Below are positions 18,318-31,382 of a stretch of 64,000 bases of DNA, piece after piece; the stretch's first letter is position 1, and each line of letters opens with the position of its first letter. Below the pieces are notes generated by a model, which saw nothing but the letters and a program-made list of their open reading frames with translations, had not been told where the DNA came from and did not search any database. This DNA is from Nymphaea colorata (Eukaryota > Streptophyta > Magnoliopsida > Nymphaeales > Nymphaeaceae). The translations under genes and the position numbers were made by a program. The stretch spans positions 10,545,001-10,609,000 of the forward strand of contig NC_045148.1 in assembly GCF_008831285.2 (NCBI RefSeq), read 5' to 3'.

Positions 18318-21300
18318 TATGGCCGTGTTCTCTCTTTCCCTCAAATAATTGCTGAAAGCCAAAGATTTTGAATATAACAAGGTGACATTCGCTTTTAGTG
18401 CGTTCTAATCGAACTCGTGGTCGATGTCTTGACATGTTCTTGGAGATACGGAACGTGGCCTTCTTTTGTCATATAATATGTCCAAAACATCTAAAATTTG
18501 TACCGCTCATTTTGACGGTGGACAATCAATGTCATAAGAAATGCGCCTTTTTCTAGGGCCCAACATAGCGTACGGTGTGGTTGGAAGCAATCAATCGAAG
18601 TTCATAAGAGTCCTTTGAAAATCGTTTTGGAATCGATTTGATTCAAATCGAATGTACCATTTAATGGATGGGATTTTTCGGATGTACACATATTCCTGTT
18701 CAAATATGAGTTTTAGTAATGGCTTTCAAATCTGCACGATATGAAATTCAATTTGTACTAAGAAGTAAGTAAGAACATACTTTCAAATTAAAACGCATCG
18801 ATACTAGATAGAAATTTATATGCATATTAATCAATCAATATTTACTTAAGCCAAATCTAAATCTTAATCCCATTGAATTTAATTCCTTAAAACCAAATTT
18901 GATCCAGTTTCTTTGTCAAATGATTTTTTTTTTTCCATATCTGACTTACTTTGAAGTACTTCTGTTAGATATTCTATCAGAATCCTATCCCATTGACATC
19001 CCTAAAAGGCGTAACTACTTTCAAAAGTTGAGTTTGGGTCCACTCATCTATCATTTATCTAGTAAATTACTAATGCAATTTGGAGTAGAAACTCACATTT
19101 TAGTTGGACAAAAGTAAAATGATAGCCTCCGCATATGACAATTAATATAGAGAATTTTTTATTTTAAACGCTTACTTATAGTAAACACCTTCAATGACTT
19201 TTAAAGCTCTCCACTTGTGCTTCTAAGGTTCTAACTTGCTTCGGGGATTGGATGAACCTTAGTATATTTTTCAACTTAAGTATCGCACTTGCTACTCTTT
19301 GCAACTCAAAGAAGTAGCGCATCATAACAGTAACTACAGGATTCGAGCTTCGGATCCTTTGAGTGTGAGCGTCTTGCAGCCCATTTAAAGCAGCTAAGAT
19401 CTTCATGAACAAAATAATAGATCATAGGGCCCATTTGCTATCCAAAAAATCAAATGACACCAGCGTGAGCACGTGATATGCAATCACATAATATAGGTTC
19501 ACCATGAAATTAATAAAACAGTTTCAAGGTTTTCATCACAAAAAAAGGTGTTGTTGCCCTAACTCTAAAGCAGTCAGACTCTTCTTTTTTACTACCGCAT
19601 CGAAGTTCACATCGAATCGGGTGCATACCGAACATAGGTGCGGCTTCAACTCACACCTGAACTTAGTTAGAATGTCATATTACTAAATTATTTATATAAT
19701 ATATATTGTTTTGATATTTTTTATGCAATACAATTATTCAAGTATTATATACATTAATCACTAAATTGTAATAATATACTTATTTTGTTATATATATAAT
19801 AAATTAAAAATAATAATAATAATAAAATATCCTCATCACACCTACATTTTTTTTTTGAGATGTACCGTTCTCCACACTCTTTGACATAGGCAGCCAGCAT
19901 TAATAAAGAACAAAAAGGAGTAAATGGCCAGGTGACCACGTTTATCTCTCCATCAACGAAAGGTTCCATCAGTTAATGTGCCTTTTGACGACGCTTTACG
20001 GGATAGAGGGGAGGGCTCATGTCCCTTCTTAGATCGTCTTTAGCGACAGGCAGTGACGTTATTGCTTCCTTTCTTTTTCTGATGTCTTTTCTTCCTCTCT
20101 TCCACCACTAAGATTCTAACAAGTTACCACGCTTGGCAGCCACCTTTGATGGCAGTGTTTCGCCATATTTGGCTGCCTTTTTTTTTTCTCTTTTCCATAT
20201 ATACAAAATTTTACAAAACATGCTCAACTTTTTAGAAAGTACAGACACGAGCACAGCTTGGAAATTTTTTTCATTTGACCATCTGCACAACAACAAAACA
20301 GGTCTTAAATTGAAAGAAAGGCAAAGTTAACCATGATTTTGTTGTACCAACAAAATTTGAGCATCTTTTTTAGACATCATTCAATTCAGATAGCCTTTTT
20401 CTTTCATTAAATAGCTCTGTGGAGTCCATGCTTTTGAGATTCTTTGTTCTGGAATTAATTACTTGGGAATAGATAATAAAGTCAGGAAAGCAAAAGCCGG
20501 TGAGAGGTGGCTGAAGCAAAGGATCACCTTTCTTTAAAGTCATATATATATATAGACTTTCTTCTTCATCTCCAATCTATGATTGGTAGATCTTAGGAAG
20601 AGAGAGCAACTTAGATTGTTGTTTAACACTTTTAAGTTTTAATTTGCTTTTTTCACAACCGTCTCCTCCAATCTGAATTTCTAAAAGTTAAAGTGAGTCA
20701 CTAAATAGAATTGCGAACTCATTACAAAGTGAGTCACTAAATGGAATTCCGAAGTTCACATCAAAGCTTTCTTATGTTCAGTTCATCGGAATTTTTTTCT
20801 TCCAAACACTGGCTAACATTTGGGCAGTGTTTGTTAGGCGGTGGATAAATGAAAGAATATTCCAAGTTCCGGTATGCAGCTACTACCCTGCATATTCTGG
20901 AGAATCATTGAGTCTGACGAAGCATGGACTTTGACAGACAGAACACAACCGGCAGTGGATCCAAACACGTGATCGGATATGTCCTAAATAATATCTTTTT
21001 TTTTTCCTGATATTCATATATTCTGATTCGAGCAAATAAAGAAAAGCGATATCTGAATTCGAATTCAATTTTCATATTTATAACTGAATCTGAATCCGAA
21101 TTTTGAACCGGATTTTGCCAATTTTTAAAACTTAATAACATTAAATACATGATATTTGTCTAAATATGAATTCGATCCCAATTTGTATTCGTATCTGAAT
21201 GGATATTTATGAATATCCAAATACAAATCAAATCGGATGTCATTTAGTAAATCGAAATCCGATTTCTTAATCGTATATTAAATTTTTTTCCATATCAGAT

Positions 21301-21599
21301 TTTTTCGAATCAGTTTGATCACGATTCAAATCAGATATATTAACATCCTAGGCAGGTCCACCATCTTTCTTTAACCACCCGTAAAGGTCTGCCGGTAGAT
21401 TATAAAAAAATATATAGCCATAAGAATGAAATATTAATATTACAAGTGCCATGGAATCAGGTCCACCTCACGAGAACTACAGGGACCAACCTTCTCTACT
21501 AATAAACTTTTTCCTTTTTTTTTCCCTTGATAGCTGGTTCTATTGGCGGAGTAATGAATGGCTGGTCCTCAATTCCATTCCTATAGAAGTTACTCCTCT

Positions 21600-21915
21600 A
21601 GACTATAATTGATCCGATACATGTACAGGAAAGCAAGTATAAGTACAGTTATTTTAGAAAAACTGGGTATAGAATACAACAAAGTGTATATGTAAATGCA
21701 TAATCCGCAAAAATTCTCAAAAATAAAGGAAAAATGAGAGGAAAATATATACAATCCAGGTAAAAGGGAAATAGAAAAGAAGAGAAAATGAAAAATGAAA
21801 AATAAAAATATAAATTTTTAAGTTTTAAAATACAGTCATACCCACGTACCCATGTAGTTATACCTGCACAGGTAGTTGGGCAGATCTATATACACCCGTG
21901 TGACTTAAATTAGAA
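21600..21915. repeat. Degenerate dispersed repeat related to the element at 60525
   Basis: It shares the layout gtacagg..aagtac, actgggtat..atacaac, a purine/A-rich centre, and a right end reading cccgtgtgactt, like catgtgactt of the 60525-60881 element. Target duplications could not be recognised, so the limits are approximate. Confidence 0.4.
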
Positions 21916-22194
21916 TTGCAGAGGGAGTTAGGTCTCTGAAATCTCCAATGACTTCATTATATTAACATCATGCGAAGGAGCCCAAAAAGAGATTAACTTG
22001 AACGTAGAGCTGGAAGAAGAGAACCAAAATTTGAAGACCACTTTACCATACCGGAATAAGAGGAAGGAGCCGTTTTCATAATAACAACTCTCAGTTTGAA
22101 AGGTTTCTGATTAAGAAAAGCCTTTTCTTTTTTAGTTCTTCAATTCAGAGGTTGCTAAATTGTTCGTAACATATTATGTGTCTTGCACCAAGAA

Positions 22195-24060
22195 ATTTTT
22201 ATTTTCATTAGGTAGTTAATGCATTTTTTATCTTGGTCTATTTGATATATTAGTCATATACTCTTTATTTTTTCAACTCAAATGTCCTATTAACCCATCA
22301 AAATCATTTCCGGTGAACAAGAGGTTAACAACCCACTGTCCATAAAAGAGGCCCGAAGCTTCCCGCTCATTTTTATTTTCATTAGGTAGTTAATGCATTT
22401 TTTATCTTGGTCTATTTGATATAGTCATATACTCTATTTTCTTCAACTCAAATGTCCTACTAACCCATCAAAATAATTTTTAGTGAACAAGAAGTTAGCA
22501 ACCCACTGTAAGATGTAAGATGCCCGAAGGCTTCCCACTCCCTCTATTCCCCTTACCCCCAGGGTTCTTCTAAGTTGTATTGAGATGTAGGTGTGGTATA
22601 ATATGTGTATCAACTAAAGTATCGTGATCTCACCATTTGTCGTGTCAGAAATGCAGGATCTACAAAGATAAGGAGTTCGATCTTGGTCTATTTGATATAT
22701 TAGTCATTTACTTTATTTTTTCAACTCAAATGTCCTACTAACCCATCAAAATCATTTTTGGTGAACAAGAAGTTAACAATCCACTGTCCAAAAAAGATGC
22801 CCGCCCGAAGGCTTCCCATTCTCTCCATTCCCCTTACCCCAGGGTTCTTCTGAGCTGTATTGGGATGTAGGTGGGGTATAATACATGTATCAACTAAAGT
22901 ATCGTGATCTTACCATTTGTCGTGTCAGGAATGCAGGATCTACAAAGATGAGGAGCCCGATCTTGGTCTATTTGATATATTAGTCACTTACTCTCTATTT
23001 TCTCAACTCAAATGTCCTACTAACCTATCAAAATCATTTTTAGTGAACAAGAAGTTAGCAACCCACTGTCCAGAAAAGATGCCTGAAGGCTTCCCACTCC
23101 CTCCATTCTCCTTACCCCCAGGGTTCTTCTAAGTTGTATTGGGATGTATGTGTGGTATAATATGTGTATCAACTAAAGTATCGTGATCTCACCATTTGTC
23201 GTGTCAGGAATGCAGGATCTACAAAGACAAGGAGTTCGATCTTGGTCTATTTGATATATTAGTCATTTACTCTCTATTTTTTCAACTCAAATGTCCTACT
23301 AACCCATCAAAATCATTTTTGGTGAACAAGAAGTTAACAACCCACTGTCCAGAAAAGATGCCCGCCCGAAGGCTTCCCACTCTCTCCATTCCCCTTACCC
23401 CAGGGTTCTTCTGAGCTGTATTGGGATGTAGGTGGGGTATAATACGTGTATCAACTAAAGTATCGTGATCTTACCATTTGTCGTGTCAGGAATGCAGGAT
23501 CTACAAAGATGAGGAGCTCGAACTTGGTTTATTTGATATATTAGTCATTTACTCTCTATCTTCTCAACTCAAATGTTCTACCAACCCATCAAAATCATTT
23601 TTAGTAAACAAAAAGTTAGCAACCCACTGTCCAGAAAAGATGCCCGAAGGCTTCCCACTCCCTCCATTCTCCTTACCCGAGGGTTCTTCTGAGCTCTATT
23701 GGGATGTAGGTGGGGTATCAACTAAATTATCATGATCTTACCATTTGTCGTGTCAGGAACCCAGGATCTACAAAGATGAGGAGCTCGATCTTGGTCTATT
23801 TGATACATTAGTCATTTACTCTCTATTCTCTCAACTCAAATGTCCTACTAACCCATCAAAATCATTTTGGATGAATAAGAGGTGAATAACCCACTATCCA
23901 GAAAAGAGACCCAAAGGTTTCCCCTTACCCTCCATTCCCCTTATCCCCAGGGTTCTGAGCTGTATTGGGATGTAAGTGGGGTATAATAAGTGTATCAACT
24001 AGAGTATCATGATCTCACCATTTGTTGCGCCAGGAATGAGGGATCTACAAAGATGAGAAA
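22195..24060. repeat. Tandem array of about seven units, period about 280 bp
   Basis: The word tcttggtctatttgata recurs at 22231, 22405, 22681, 22961, 23240, about 23521 and 23789, spacing 174 then 267-282 bp. Each full unit has caactcaaatgtcctac, a gtgaacaagaagttaacaac block, a cttcccactc..ccccttaccc block, ggttcttctgagctgtattg and gtatcgtgatct. The first two units are shortened and have a different left part (attaggtagttaatgcat). Open frames of 71-85 codons (22917, 23196, 23478) recur in the same phase, but I see no known domain. A stray fragment lies near 26947-26995. Confidence 0.9.
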
Positions 24061-24940
24061 CTTGTACATTGATCTCTACATGATAACGCTAGCTGATACC
24101 TAAGGATACATGATTTTGGAAAGTGCAAATCCATATGCTAAAAAAGGATGATAGCAATTGAAATCTGATGAATCAATGAGATGTTGTAGCTAGAGATGTC
24201 AAGAAAATGAGTTTATACATTTGAAATAGGATTTAAATTGTGAACTTAATATTTGGATTTTGATAAGTACAAACTTTTCTTCGTTTTTGCATTTGAATCC
24301 AACTAGTTCAAATCCAAATATGTAAACTTCCGACAAATAGAATATGTAAATGGTACATCTAATCCAAATACAATTGATTGACATCACCAACTACAACCCA
24401 TTCTCAATGAATGTCAAACTATTGACATTGAGTTTTCGAAAAGTTTAGTCAATCCATTTGTTTCCGAACTATTTTTTAGTCATGGAAGGATCCTCTCCCT
24501 TTCTCTTCTACGGCTGTTCAACAGCTCGACTTAAACTGGTTCAATAAACTTGACTTGAATTCAACTTGTTTATTAAATGAGTCCAGCTTGAATTAAGAAA
24601 CGAATTTGATCACAGAAACAAGTTGAGTTCAAGCTAAATGGCACGACTTCGTTAAGCTCCAGAAAAAAAATATATACAAAATAAGTATGTTCAAGTGAAT
24701 GTGCACGTGATTAGCAGGTCCGCGTTAGGGGTTCAATGTTCAAGTCCCACAATTATTTCTTTCTTTAAAAGCTCAACTTTTTAATGAAATGTTTGGTTCA
24801 GCTCAAGCCAATCCTTAACTTGAGCTTAATCGAGCTGAGTCCAGCTCGAGCTAATGAATTCGAATGCAGCTCATTGTCTCAAGACGTGTCAGCTTGAACT
24901 CGCCTCGTGAACAACCCTAGACTCTTGCCCACCTGTATAT
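24061..24940. other. Intergenic, no gene seen
   Basis: AT-rich sequence with degenerate direct words (gagctcgag, cttgaattcaa) about 24510-24900, probably an old transposon remnant. No open frame with recognisable content. Confidence 0.5.
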
Positions 24941-24952
24941 ATATATATATAA

Positions 24953-25103
24953 GATAATTTGATCCCTGGTCGGTTTGGCCGGAAAATTCCTCTACCCTCT
25001 CCCAATGCACGATTTGGGTATATATATATATATATATAAGATAATTGGATCTCCGGTCGGTTTGGCCGGAAAATTCCTCTACCCTCTTGCAATGCACGAT
25101 TTG

Positions 25104-25170
<67 letters not shown>

Positions 25171-25378
25171 ATTGAATCTCTAATCAGTTTGGCCGGAAAA
25201 TTCCTCCGCCCTCTCTCAATGCACGATCTCTGGCCAGTTTGGCCGAAAAATTCCTCTACCATCTCACACTGCACGATTTGGGTGCGTGTGTGTATATATA
25301 TATATAAAAGATAATTGGATCTCTGGCCGGTTTGGCCGGAAAATTCTTCTAGCCTTTCACAATGCACGATTTGGGTAT
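24953..25378. repeat. Five-unit repeat joined by TA tracts
   Basis: The unit starts gataatt and contains ggtcggtttggccggaaaa, ttcctctaccctct and aatgcacgatttgggta, followed by (TA)n. Units start near 24953, 25040, 25167, 25213 (shortened, without a TA tract) and 25310. The longest TA tract is 25107-25162. The last unit runs into (TA)n(GA)n at 25376-25408. The minus-strand 185-codon frame through the region is repeat-derived. Confidence 0.9.
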
Positions 25379-25439
25379 ATATATATATATAAGAGAGAGA
25401 GAGAGAGATTGGCGCACGCAGACAGCGGCGCAGCATGAC

Positions 25440-27540
25440 AGGAGCAGATGTGATCTATCGTTTTAAAGCAGACACATCTTCAGCCGACCAAAAATATCGA
25501 AAGTGATTGTTTGGGTGCAAATCCCTGAAGTCATGACGAGGGACGATTCCCATTGACAGAATAAAATATTATACAAGAGTGGGCAGAGGTTTTCTTCTCC
25601 ACAAAACTTGTCCCTGTGCACTATTTCTTACAAACTGAAATATTTTCTCCCTGCGCCTGAGCTGGACTCCATCTCATGTGAGCAACTCTGCAGTTCCCTC
25701 ATTTTAACGTGGAGCATGGGAGGTATGATATCAACAATCATGTTATATTATATACATATCTATCAACTTTCTTTGTTCTAATATATCTTGGCCTTTCTGG
25801 GAAAAGAAAAGCTGCAGCTGTGAATAAAGACAATGAAAGACAGTCTGGTCTGTCTGCAGCTGTTAGCTCTCAAACAATATTGCTAAAATGAAACCTAGAA
25901 AAGGCTATAAGCATCAGTTGGGTCCCCCTACACCAACTATTAGGCATGGATTCATTGCACATATACCAGAATCGACTTAGCAGGATCTTCCCTAATCTGA
26001 TTGAAACTCGGATCCAAATCCAAACATGACTTTCTAGAGCCAAATGCAGGTCTAATGGAGGTATGTAATAATGAGTGAGTTTACATGTAATCAAGCTGGA
26101 TCTTTAGTTGATCTCAGGTTCAAATCCAGATTAGGTTGCCTCAACCCTAAATTGAATATGAGACCCATATGGAAGGGGTCCCGCTCTCTTAACACCAGTG
26201 TTTGTGTTTGGGACCCGAACGTTTGCGTCGATGCATCTCACCGGTTTAGCTTTTGGTGTCCCCGAACAGCCAAAGAGGGATAGACACATTATCTAAAGTC
26301 CCACAGACTGATTTTTAACTTTAAGCAGAATTTCTAGCAACCAAAACTTAATGGTTTAAAGTCTAAGAATTTTAGTCTCAAGGGGTTTAGCATAGCTTGT
26401 CGGAACGGGGTACAGGTTGATAGTCAGACTCTTGTTTGATTCCCGAAGGTGCTGACGGCCGAGATGTCACTAGGCAAGGAATAATTGTCTCTCGACACAT
26501 ATGCAGTTTCCCCATGCAATAAGTTAAAAGAAGGGTTTCTGAAATTTGAAAGTTATGGAATATGCACTTTATGCATTCGTTGTATGAATTCGGAAGTTCT
26601 CAATCAGGTACATCCCTATATGCACGACAACAGGTTTTGAAAAAAAAATCTACCAACTGTGATATGATAAGCACATTACGTATAAAGAAAATTTGCAATA
26701 ATTACAGTGTCCTAGATCCCTGTTCATAATGAGATCTGTGTAGATTAGTTCTAAATAGTGAACAATACGCTCGTATGGCTAGGAATCAAGAACTGACCCA
26801 TTTGAATTTTGATCAGTTCATGGTGTTTGTTTTGTTCTTCATTTCGTTTGTTTTGTTCTTCATTTCTTATTAGCTAATTTGATTTTTCAACTCGATTTAG
26901 CTGGCTTTGAATAGAAAGTTTAGATCTTAATCCTATGCAATTTTTTTTTGGTGAGCAGGAGGTTAAAAACCCATCACTTGCAAAAGAGGCCCAAAAGTGA
27001 TAGGTAAAACCCCAGCTGATCACATATAATTGTCAAATCTTATGTTAGCTCAAGTGGAATTCAATTGTAAGAGGTAATGTTTAAACCTGAGTTTGCATCC
27101 AAATTCCACTGTACAAAAGTTAGGTTAAACTCATTAAAGCATTCTCAATGGTGAAACTCTTCTAAAGATTAGAACCAACTGAAATCCAAACTGATACATA
27201 AACATAAACTTTTATTACAAACGCCTTCCATGAGTAGCCGTTTGGCAATGAGAACAGTTTGTTACTGCTTCAAATCTGTTCCAAAGTTTGAGCAGATTCA
27301 TAAACGCTATGTTGGTTTATGACTTCAGTGTAACATTTGTGTTCTTCAAATATATGATCTTATAATACGTGATCTAGAAACAACATGCTTTCGTCTAAGA
27401 AAACATGAAGAGATTATAAATATTGTTTGAGATCCACCAGTGCATGAAGTGAGAGAGAAAACAATTAGTGAGTTTTTGAAACTTGATCACACGTACACGG
27501 GTATGATTATTGACAACATGAGCTTCCCTGTAATGTAAGA
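25440..27540. other. Intergenic, no gene seen
   Basis: Mixed AT-rich DNA. A fragment of the 22.2-24.06 kb repeat occurs at about 26947-26995 (ggtgagcaggaggttaaaaac). A sequence at about 27236 (gccgtttggcaatgagaaca) resembles pieces at 42860 and 45612, so part of a dispersed repeat. Short open frames look random. Confidence 0.5.
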
Positions 27541-27713
27541 CGATAAGGGCGGCAGGTGAGGGAACCGGCAGACACGGCGGCAGGCACTTACAGAGGAGGT
27601 GCGGTGGCCGGATTAGGGGGCAAACCGCCGGACGGAGCGGTGGGATCGCTGCCCAGAATAAAATATAAGATAAAATGGGGCAATGCTGCCGGCAAACTGC
27701 TACAGTCTCATAC

Positions 27714-27905
27714 CTGTCGGCTGAACAGAAAACTTCTGAAATTTTTTAAGAGAAGAAGAAAAATTGAAGGGGGAAGGCGCAAAAGAATCCTGCCCACTTT
27801 TGATTCTTCTCTGATCTTCTTGGAGGCGAGGGGATCCCCACCACTCAGACGGTCAGCCACAAGATCTCTTACTGTTTCTTGTTTCTCATCATGTGCGTAG
27901 CTCAT
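27714..27905 (-). CDS. Candidate first exon of an unknown small protein
   Basis: From an ATG at 27905 in a fair context (aacaATGAG), 64 codons run to cgacag|gtatga, a donor-like joint at 27713-27712. The frame itself stops two codons later. The translation starts MSYAHDEKQETVRDL and has a hydrophobic stretch (SIFLLLL) near its end, with a basic C-terminus. Acceptor-like sites follow at about 27702 and at about 27653 (attctgggcag), but frames after them end within 10-30 codons. I recognise no family. It may be chance. Confidence 0.2.
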
Positions 27906-28020
27906 TGTTCCTACCTACTCTCTTGTTAATGAGAAAAAGCAGAGCCAGAGAGAAAGGGGTTCACGTGGGAGACGTAAGCCTATTACTCGTGATCAAATTA
28001 TTGTTTTATGGAATTTATTC

Positions 28021-28043
28021 TCTCTCTCTCTCTCTCTCTCTCT
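28021..28043. repeat. (TC)n microsatellite
   Basis: About 11 TC units, just upstream (minus strand) of the candidate exon at 27714-27905, where a GA/CT tract often sits in plant leaders. Confidence 0.85.
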
Positions 28044-28044
28044 T

Positions 28045-30370
28045 CTTTTGCTTTTGAATGGAAATAATTCTTGTTCTCAACCATCGGTGTGCCAAAGAGA
28101 GAGAAGGACAAACACATACGTCAGTATCCATCTTCTAAACAAGTTTGGATCCATGGTTTTGGATCTATGGTTTTGGATCTATGTTAAATCCAAACCCATT
28201 TGCAAAGATCTCATTAAATGGATCCATTGAAATTTCTATACGAGGGGCCATTGTAAACCCCACTGCAATGTGTACATGGGATGTTGTCAGCTTGTCTGAC
28301 TTGGTCCTGACCTGTTGAGAGTCCGATAGGATCTAGACTTGATGTAAACAGAAAAGATCCGGGCAAATTTCTATGTTGGATATCGTGGGTCCGATTAGCA
28401 ATCCGGCCGGGTAGGGTTTATTTAGTGTTTTTCATATAAAAAACAAGCGTCCTGCCCGAGTTCCAACTAGGATCCACAGTTTTTTTTAATGCAAATAGTG
28501 TTTATCTTCTTGGGTTTGAACTGGATTTGGTGGTTGTTTCCAACAGCAGGGGGGTATTTTTGCTCTCATCGAAGACTGGATCAGATCCAGATTCAAATTT
28601 GATATGTATCTTTAAAGTGGGTTCAGGTCTTGTTTTGAGGAGTATAGCATAGCTGGTCAAGCTAGTTGTCAGCTTGATTTTCATGGGCGCTACTCATATG
28701 AACTGCATCACCAAGTACCCCAAAGATTTGAATCCATATGTTTGCCTAAAGCGTCCAGTCACTGACCAGATTCAGATTTCACTTTCTCGGATTAACAGTT
28801 AGATCCAGATCATATGATCAAGAAAATCTGATCCACTGCCACCCTTGCATGATTGCATGAGGAACCAAATCCTACATGGATCTGGATCCTTTTTCACATT
28901 TACAAACCAAAACCGTCTCTGACCTAATCCGTCTCCATAAAAATGCTGAAATAGGAATATTTATCTAGTGATCCAATTCTTATTTGGGGTTGGAAAGAAA
29001 ACGGAGGTGGGTTGACTAGTAAGTATGACAGAGATGTATCTGAATCCAAATCCAAACACATACCAGGTCTGGATCTGAGTCCAAGACCAGATGAATATCC
29101 AGTCTGATTGAAATTTCGTATCATGCCCGTGTAGGATCTGTATCCATCGGCAGAATCTAAAGCCGGACACTGAATCCGATTAAGGGAGAGCCTGGAGGCC
29201 CTGTGAATCAGGTAAACGGTAGAATATCCAACCCGGTTTACATCCTTTATTAGTTGACAGGCGGAACATATTCTCAAAGAAGTGACCTTCTAGAAGGCCG
29301 CATGGGCAATATATATATTATCATGACCGGCTCTTTAATTAAAAACTTAGGTTATTTCTTTCATGAGAATGAAAGGAACCTTCCTATGAACGCAGGTCAC
29401 TGATTATTTAAGGATAAAGTTTTTACTTTTCCAGATCAAAGTACAAGGAACTATTATGTGCAGATTCTTTTTTTTACTTTGATCTTTGAATGCTTGAATG
29501 ATCAACTTAAGATCGCCAAGGAGTTGGTGCAATAAACAAAGCAGAAGCTGGTAGGCAACCCGTCTTCATTTCAAGCTTTTGTGGCATCGTCAACTCTCTC
29601 TAAAAAAAGGAAAAAAGGGAGTAGGGTGGTAGAATGCACTGATATACAAGTTGAAGCATAATAGTGGTGTCACTTTTAGAGAGCTTCCATCTATCTCAAA
29701 CTCAAGATCTTCAAGTTCAAGAAGATCAGAGTTTGATCTAGTTAGACTCATTTCTTTTATTGTTTAATTAGGAGAAGCTAAGCTGCTTTCAACATAAAAC
29801 CCCTAAATCCATATCCTTATACTTCTATGGTTTCTATCTTGCTTTTATCAAGCTATTTTTTATACTAAGAGTTGCTTCGCTTCTTCGTCTTAAGTTCCTC
29901 CGACATCCGTTAGGTTTCGTTTATTGGCCCCAAAAAAAACCACTGTAGACTGTGGATAAAAGGATAAAGTTTGGTAGCAATTCTCTACATGTTTAGAAGG
30001 ATTTGAATCACATTTGAACGGATTTACGTGAATTACAAGCACGAGGTGTTTGATTCATGTTTTGCGGGACACCAGGAATGGAACATCTGGTTCCTAGCAT
30101 CGCAGGAACAGGGAGAACAAACACGGCACTGAAGGAACCACATAGATTGGATGCCCCACACAACACAACATGGAGTATCCGTTCCCACAGTTACCTCGGA
30201 ACCTGAAAACGCTGAACAGGATCCCGGTGGGACACAGGCCTACACGTCCCCTGTTTGCATCAGCACAAATCTATCCATCCAAAAGCAGTGAAGGAGACAA
30301 GTTCCTGAAGTTTACAACCCATTGTCGAGATTATATGTGAATCCTCCTCAGATCTTTTTGTTAGTGATTC
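28045..30370. other. Intergenic, no gene seen
   Basis: AT-rich DNA with repeated degenerate words such as ggatctggatcc and aaatccaaaccc at 28130-29200, probably old dispersed repeats. No open frame looks protein-coding. Confidence 0.5.
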
Positions 30371-30498
30371 AATCTATTGAAGGTTGAATAACAAGCTTCT
30401 GTTTCTTGGGTGGTCCTGCGTGACCTTTTTATGGAAAAGTAGACCTGCACAGCCTTTGAATGATTGACAAGTTGATGATAAAGACCTTTTATAACATC

Positions 30499-30735
30499 TC
30501 AAATTCTCCTCAAGCATCCACCTGAACATTTCTTCATCAACCTGGAAATAGTTATACGAATCTTGGGAAAATGAGCTGTTTCCGGATTTGTTTTTATGCC
30601 TCCGCCATGGATCCGGACTCGAATGATTGAATTGTGGCAATTGTTCATGTGCCCACGATGGCAGCAACACGCAAAAGAAAATATAAGAAAAAGGGAAAGG
30701 AGAAGAAAAGAGAGGAAGCACCACCACTCCTCCAT
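30499..30735 (-). CDS. Candidate small secreted or membrane peptide, 78 codons
   Basis: The ATG at 30735 opens MEEWWCFLSFLLLSLFLI, a hydrophobic N-terminus like a signal peptide or membrane anchor, followed by CCC and a His/Arg-rich tail to a stop at 30499. A second frame in the same region (30374-30727) continues with DEEMFRWMLEENLRCYKR but has only GTG at its upstream end, so an intron or frameshift could join them. No family recognised. It lies about 950 bp downstream of the bHLH gene on the same strand. Confidence 0.25.
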   Translation of the reverse strand: MEEWWCFLSFLLLSLFLIFSFACCCHRGHMNNCHNSIIRVRIHGGGIKTNPETAHFPKIRITISRLMKKCSGGCLRRI

Positions 30736-31366
30736 CACTTGTCCTTATGGCCTTTTCAAGTTATTCAGAAGCCACAGTTGTGCATTATTTCAAGCGAATC
30801 AAAACACATGAATGGACTCATCATGGGTGATTTTCCATAGCCAAACCTCTAAATATTCTTCAAATATCATAAATTTTCGAAAGTATACAGTACACGAATG
30901 AATTTTGGAATGGATGATCCTTTGAATCATCATCAATGGCTTCTTTTCCTGCTACGGAAGTTCTCTCTGCTCATGTTCCAGGGGAAGGGAAGAAGCACCT
31001 CGCATTGGGCAGCGGACCATATTTATTTCAATTCAAAGGATTCCAAATCGTAACAAATAAAGAGAAGAAGACGCGGCAGCGCCAGCTTGCATGAGTAATT
31101 GACAGAGACAAAAATCCAAATTGGAAGAAAAAGAAGGAAAAGAAAGGAAGAAAATCCGAAAGGGCAAACAGGAGAACCACCAAAGAACGGAGCAGTGACG
31201 CCCTCGCCTGACTCTCGGCAACTTGTACACAGTAATACACACGCTTGAAGCCACACGCGTCGATCTCAGCAGCGAAAAATAAAACTTACAGCACAAAATG
31301 GTGCCTTTCCGGAAAAAGGGAAAAGGAGAAATTGGTACAAAAATTTACGGTGAATTTACAGAAACT

Positions 31367-31382
31367 CGCGCGCGCGCGCGCG
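31367..31382. repeat. (CG)8 alternating tract
   Basis: Sixteen bases of strict CG alternation, about 300 bp downstream of the bHLH stop codon, probably in its 3' untranslated region. Alternating CG can adopt Z-DNA and is rare in methylated plant DNA. Confidence 0.9.

Noticed and set aside
24715-24760. tRNA-like or SINE B-box (ggttcaatgttcaagtccc)
   Set aside because: No matching A-box at the right distance and no cloverleaf could be drawn.
24879-25436. 185-codon minus-strand frame with repeated EFSGQT..R blocks
   Set aside because: It is a translation of the tandem repeat and TA tracts (YIYIYI). The periodicity is from DNA repeats.
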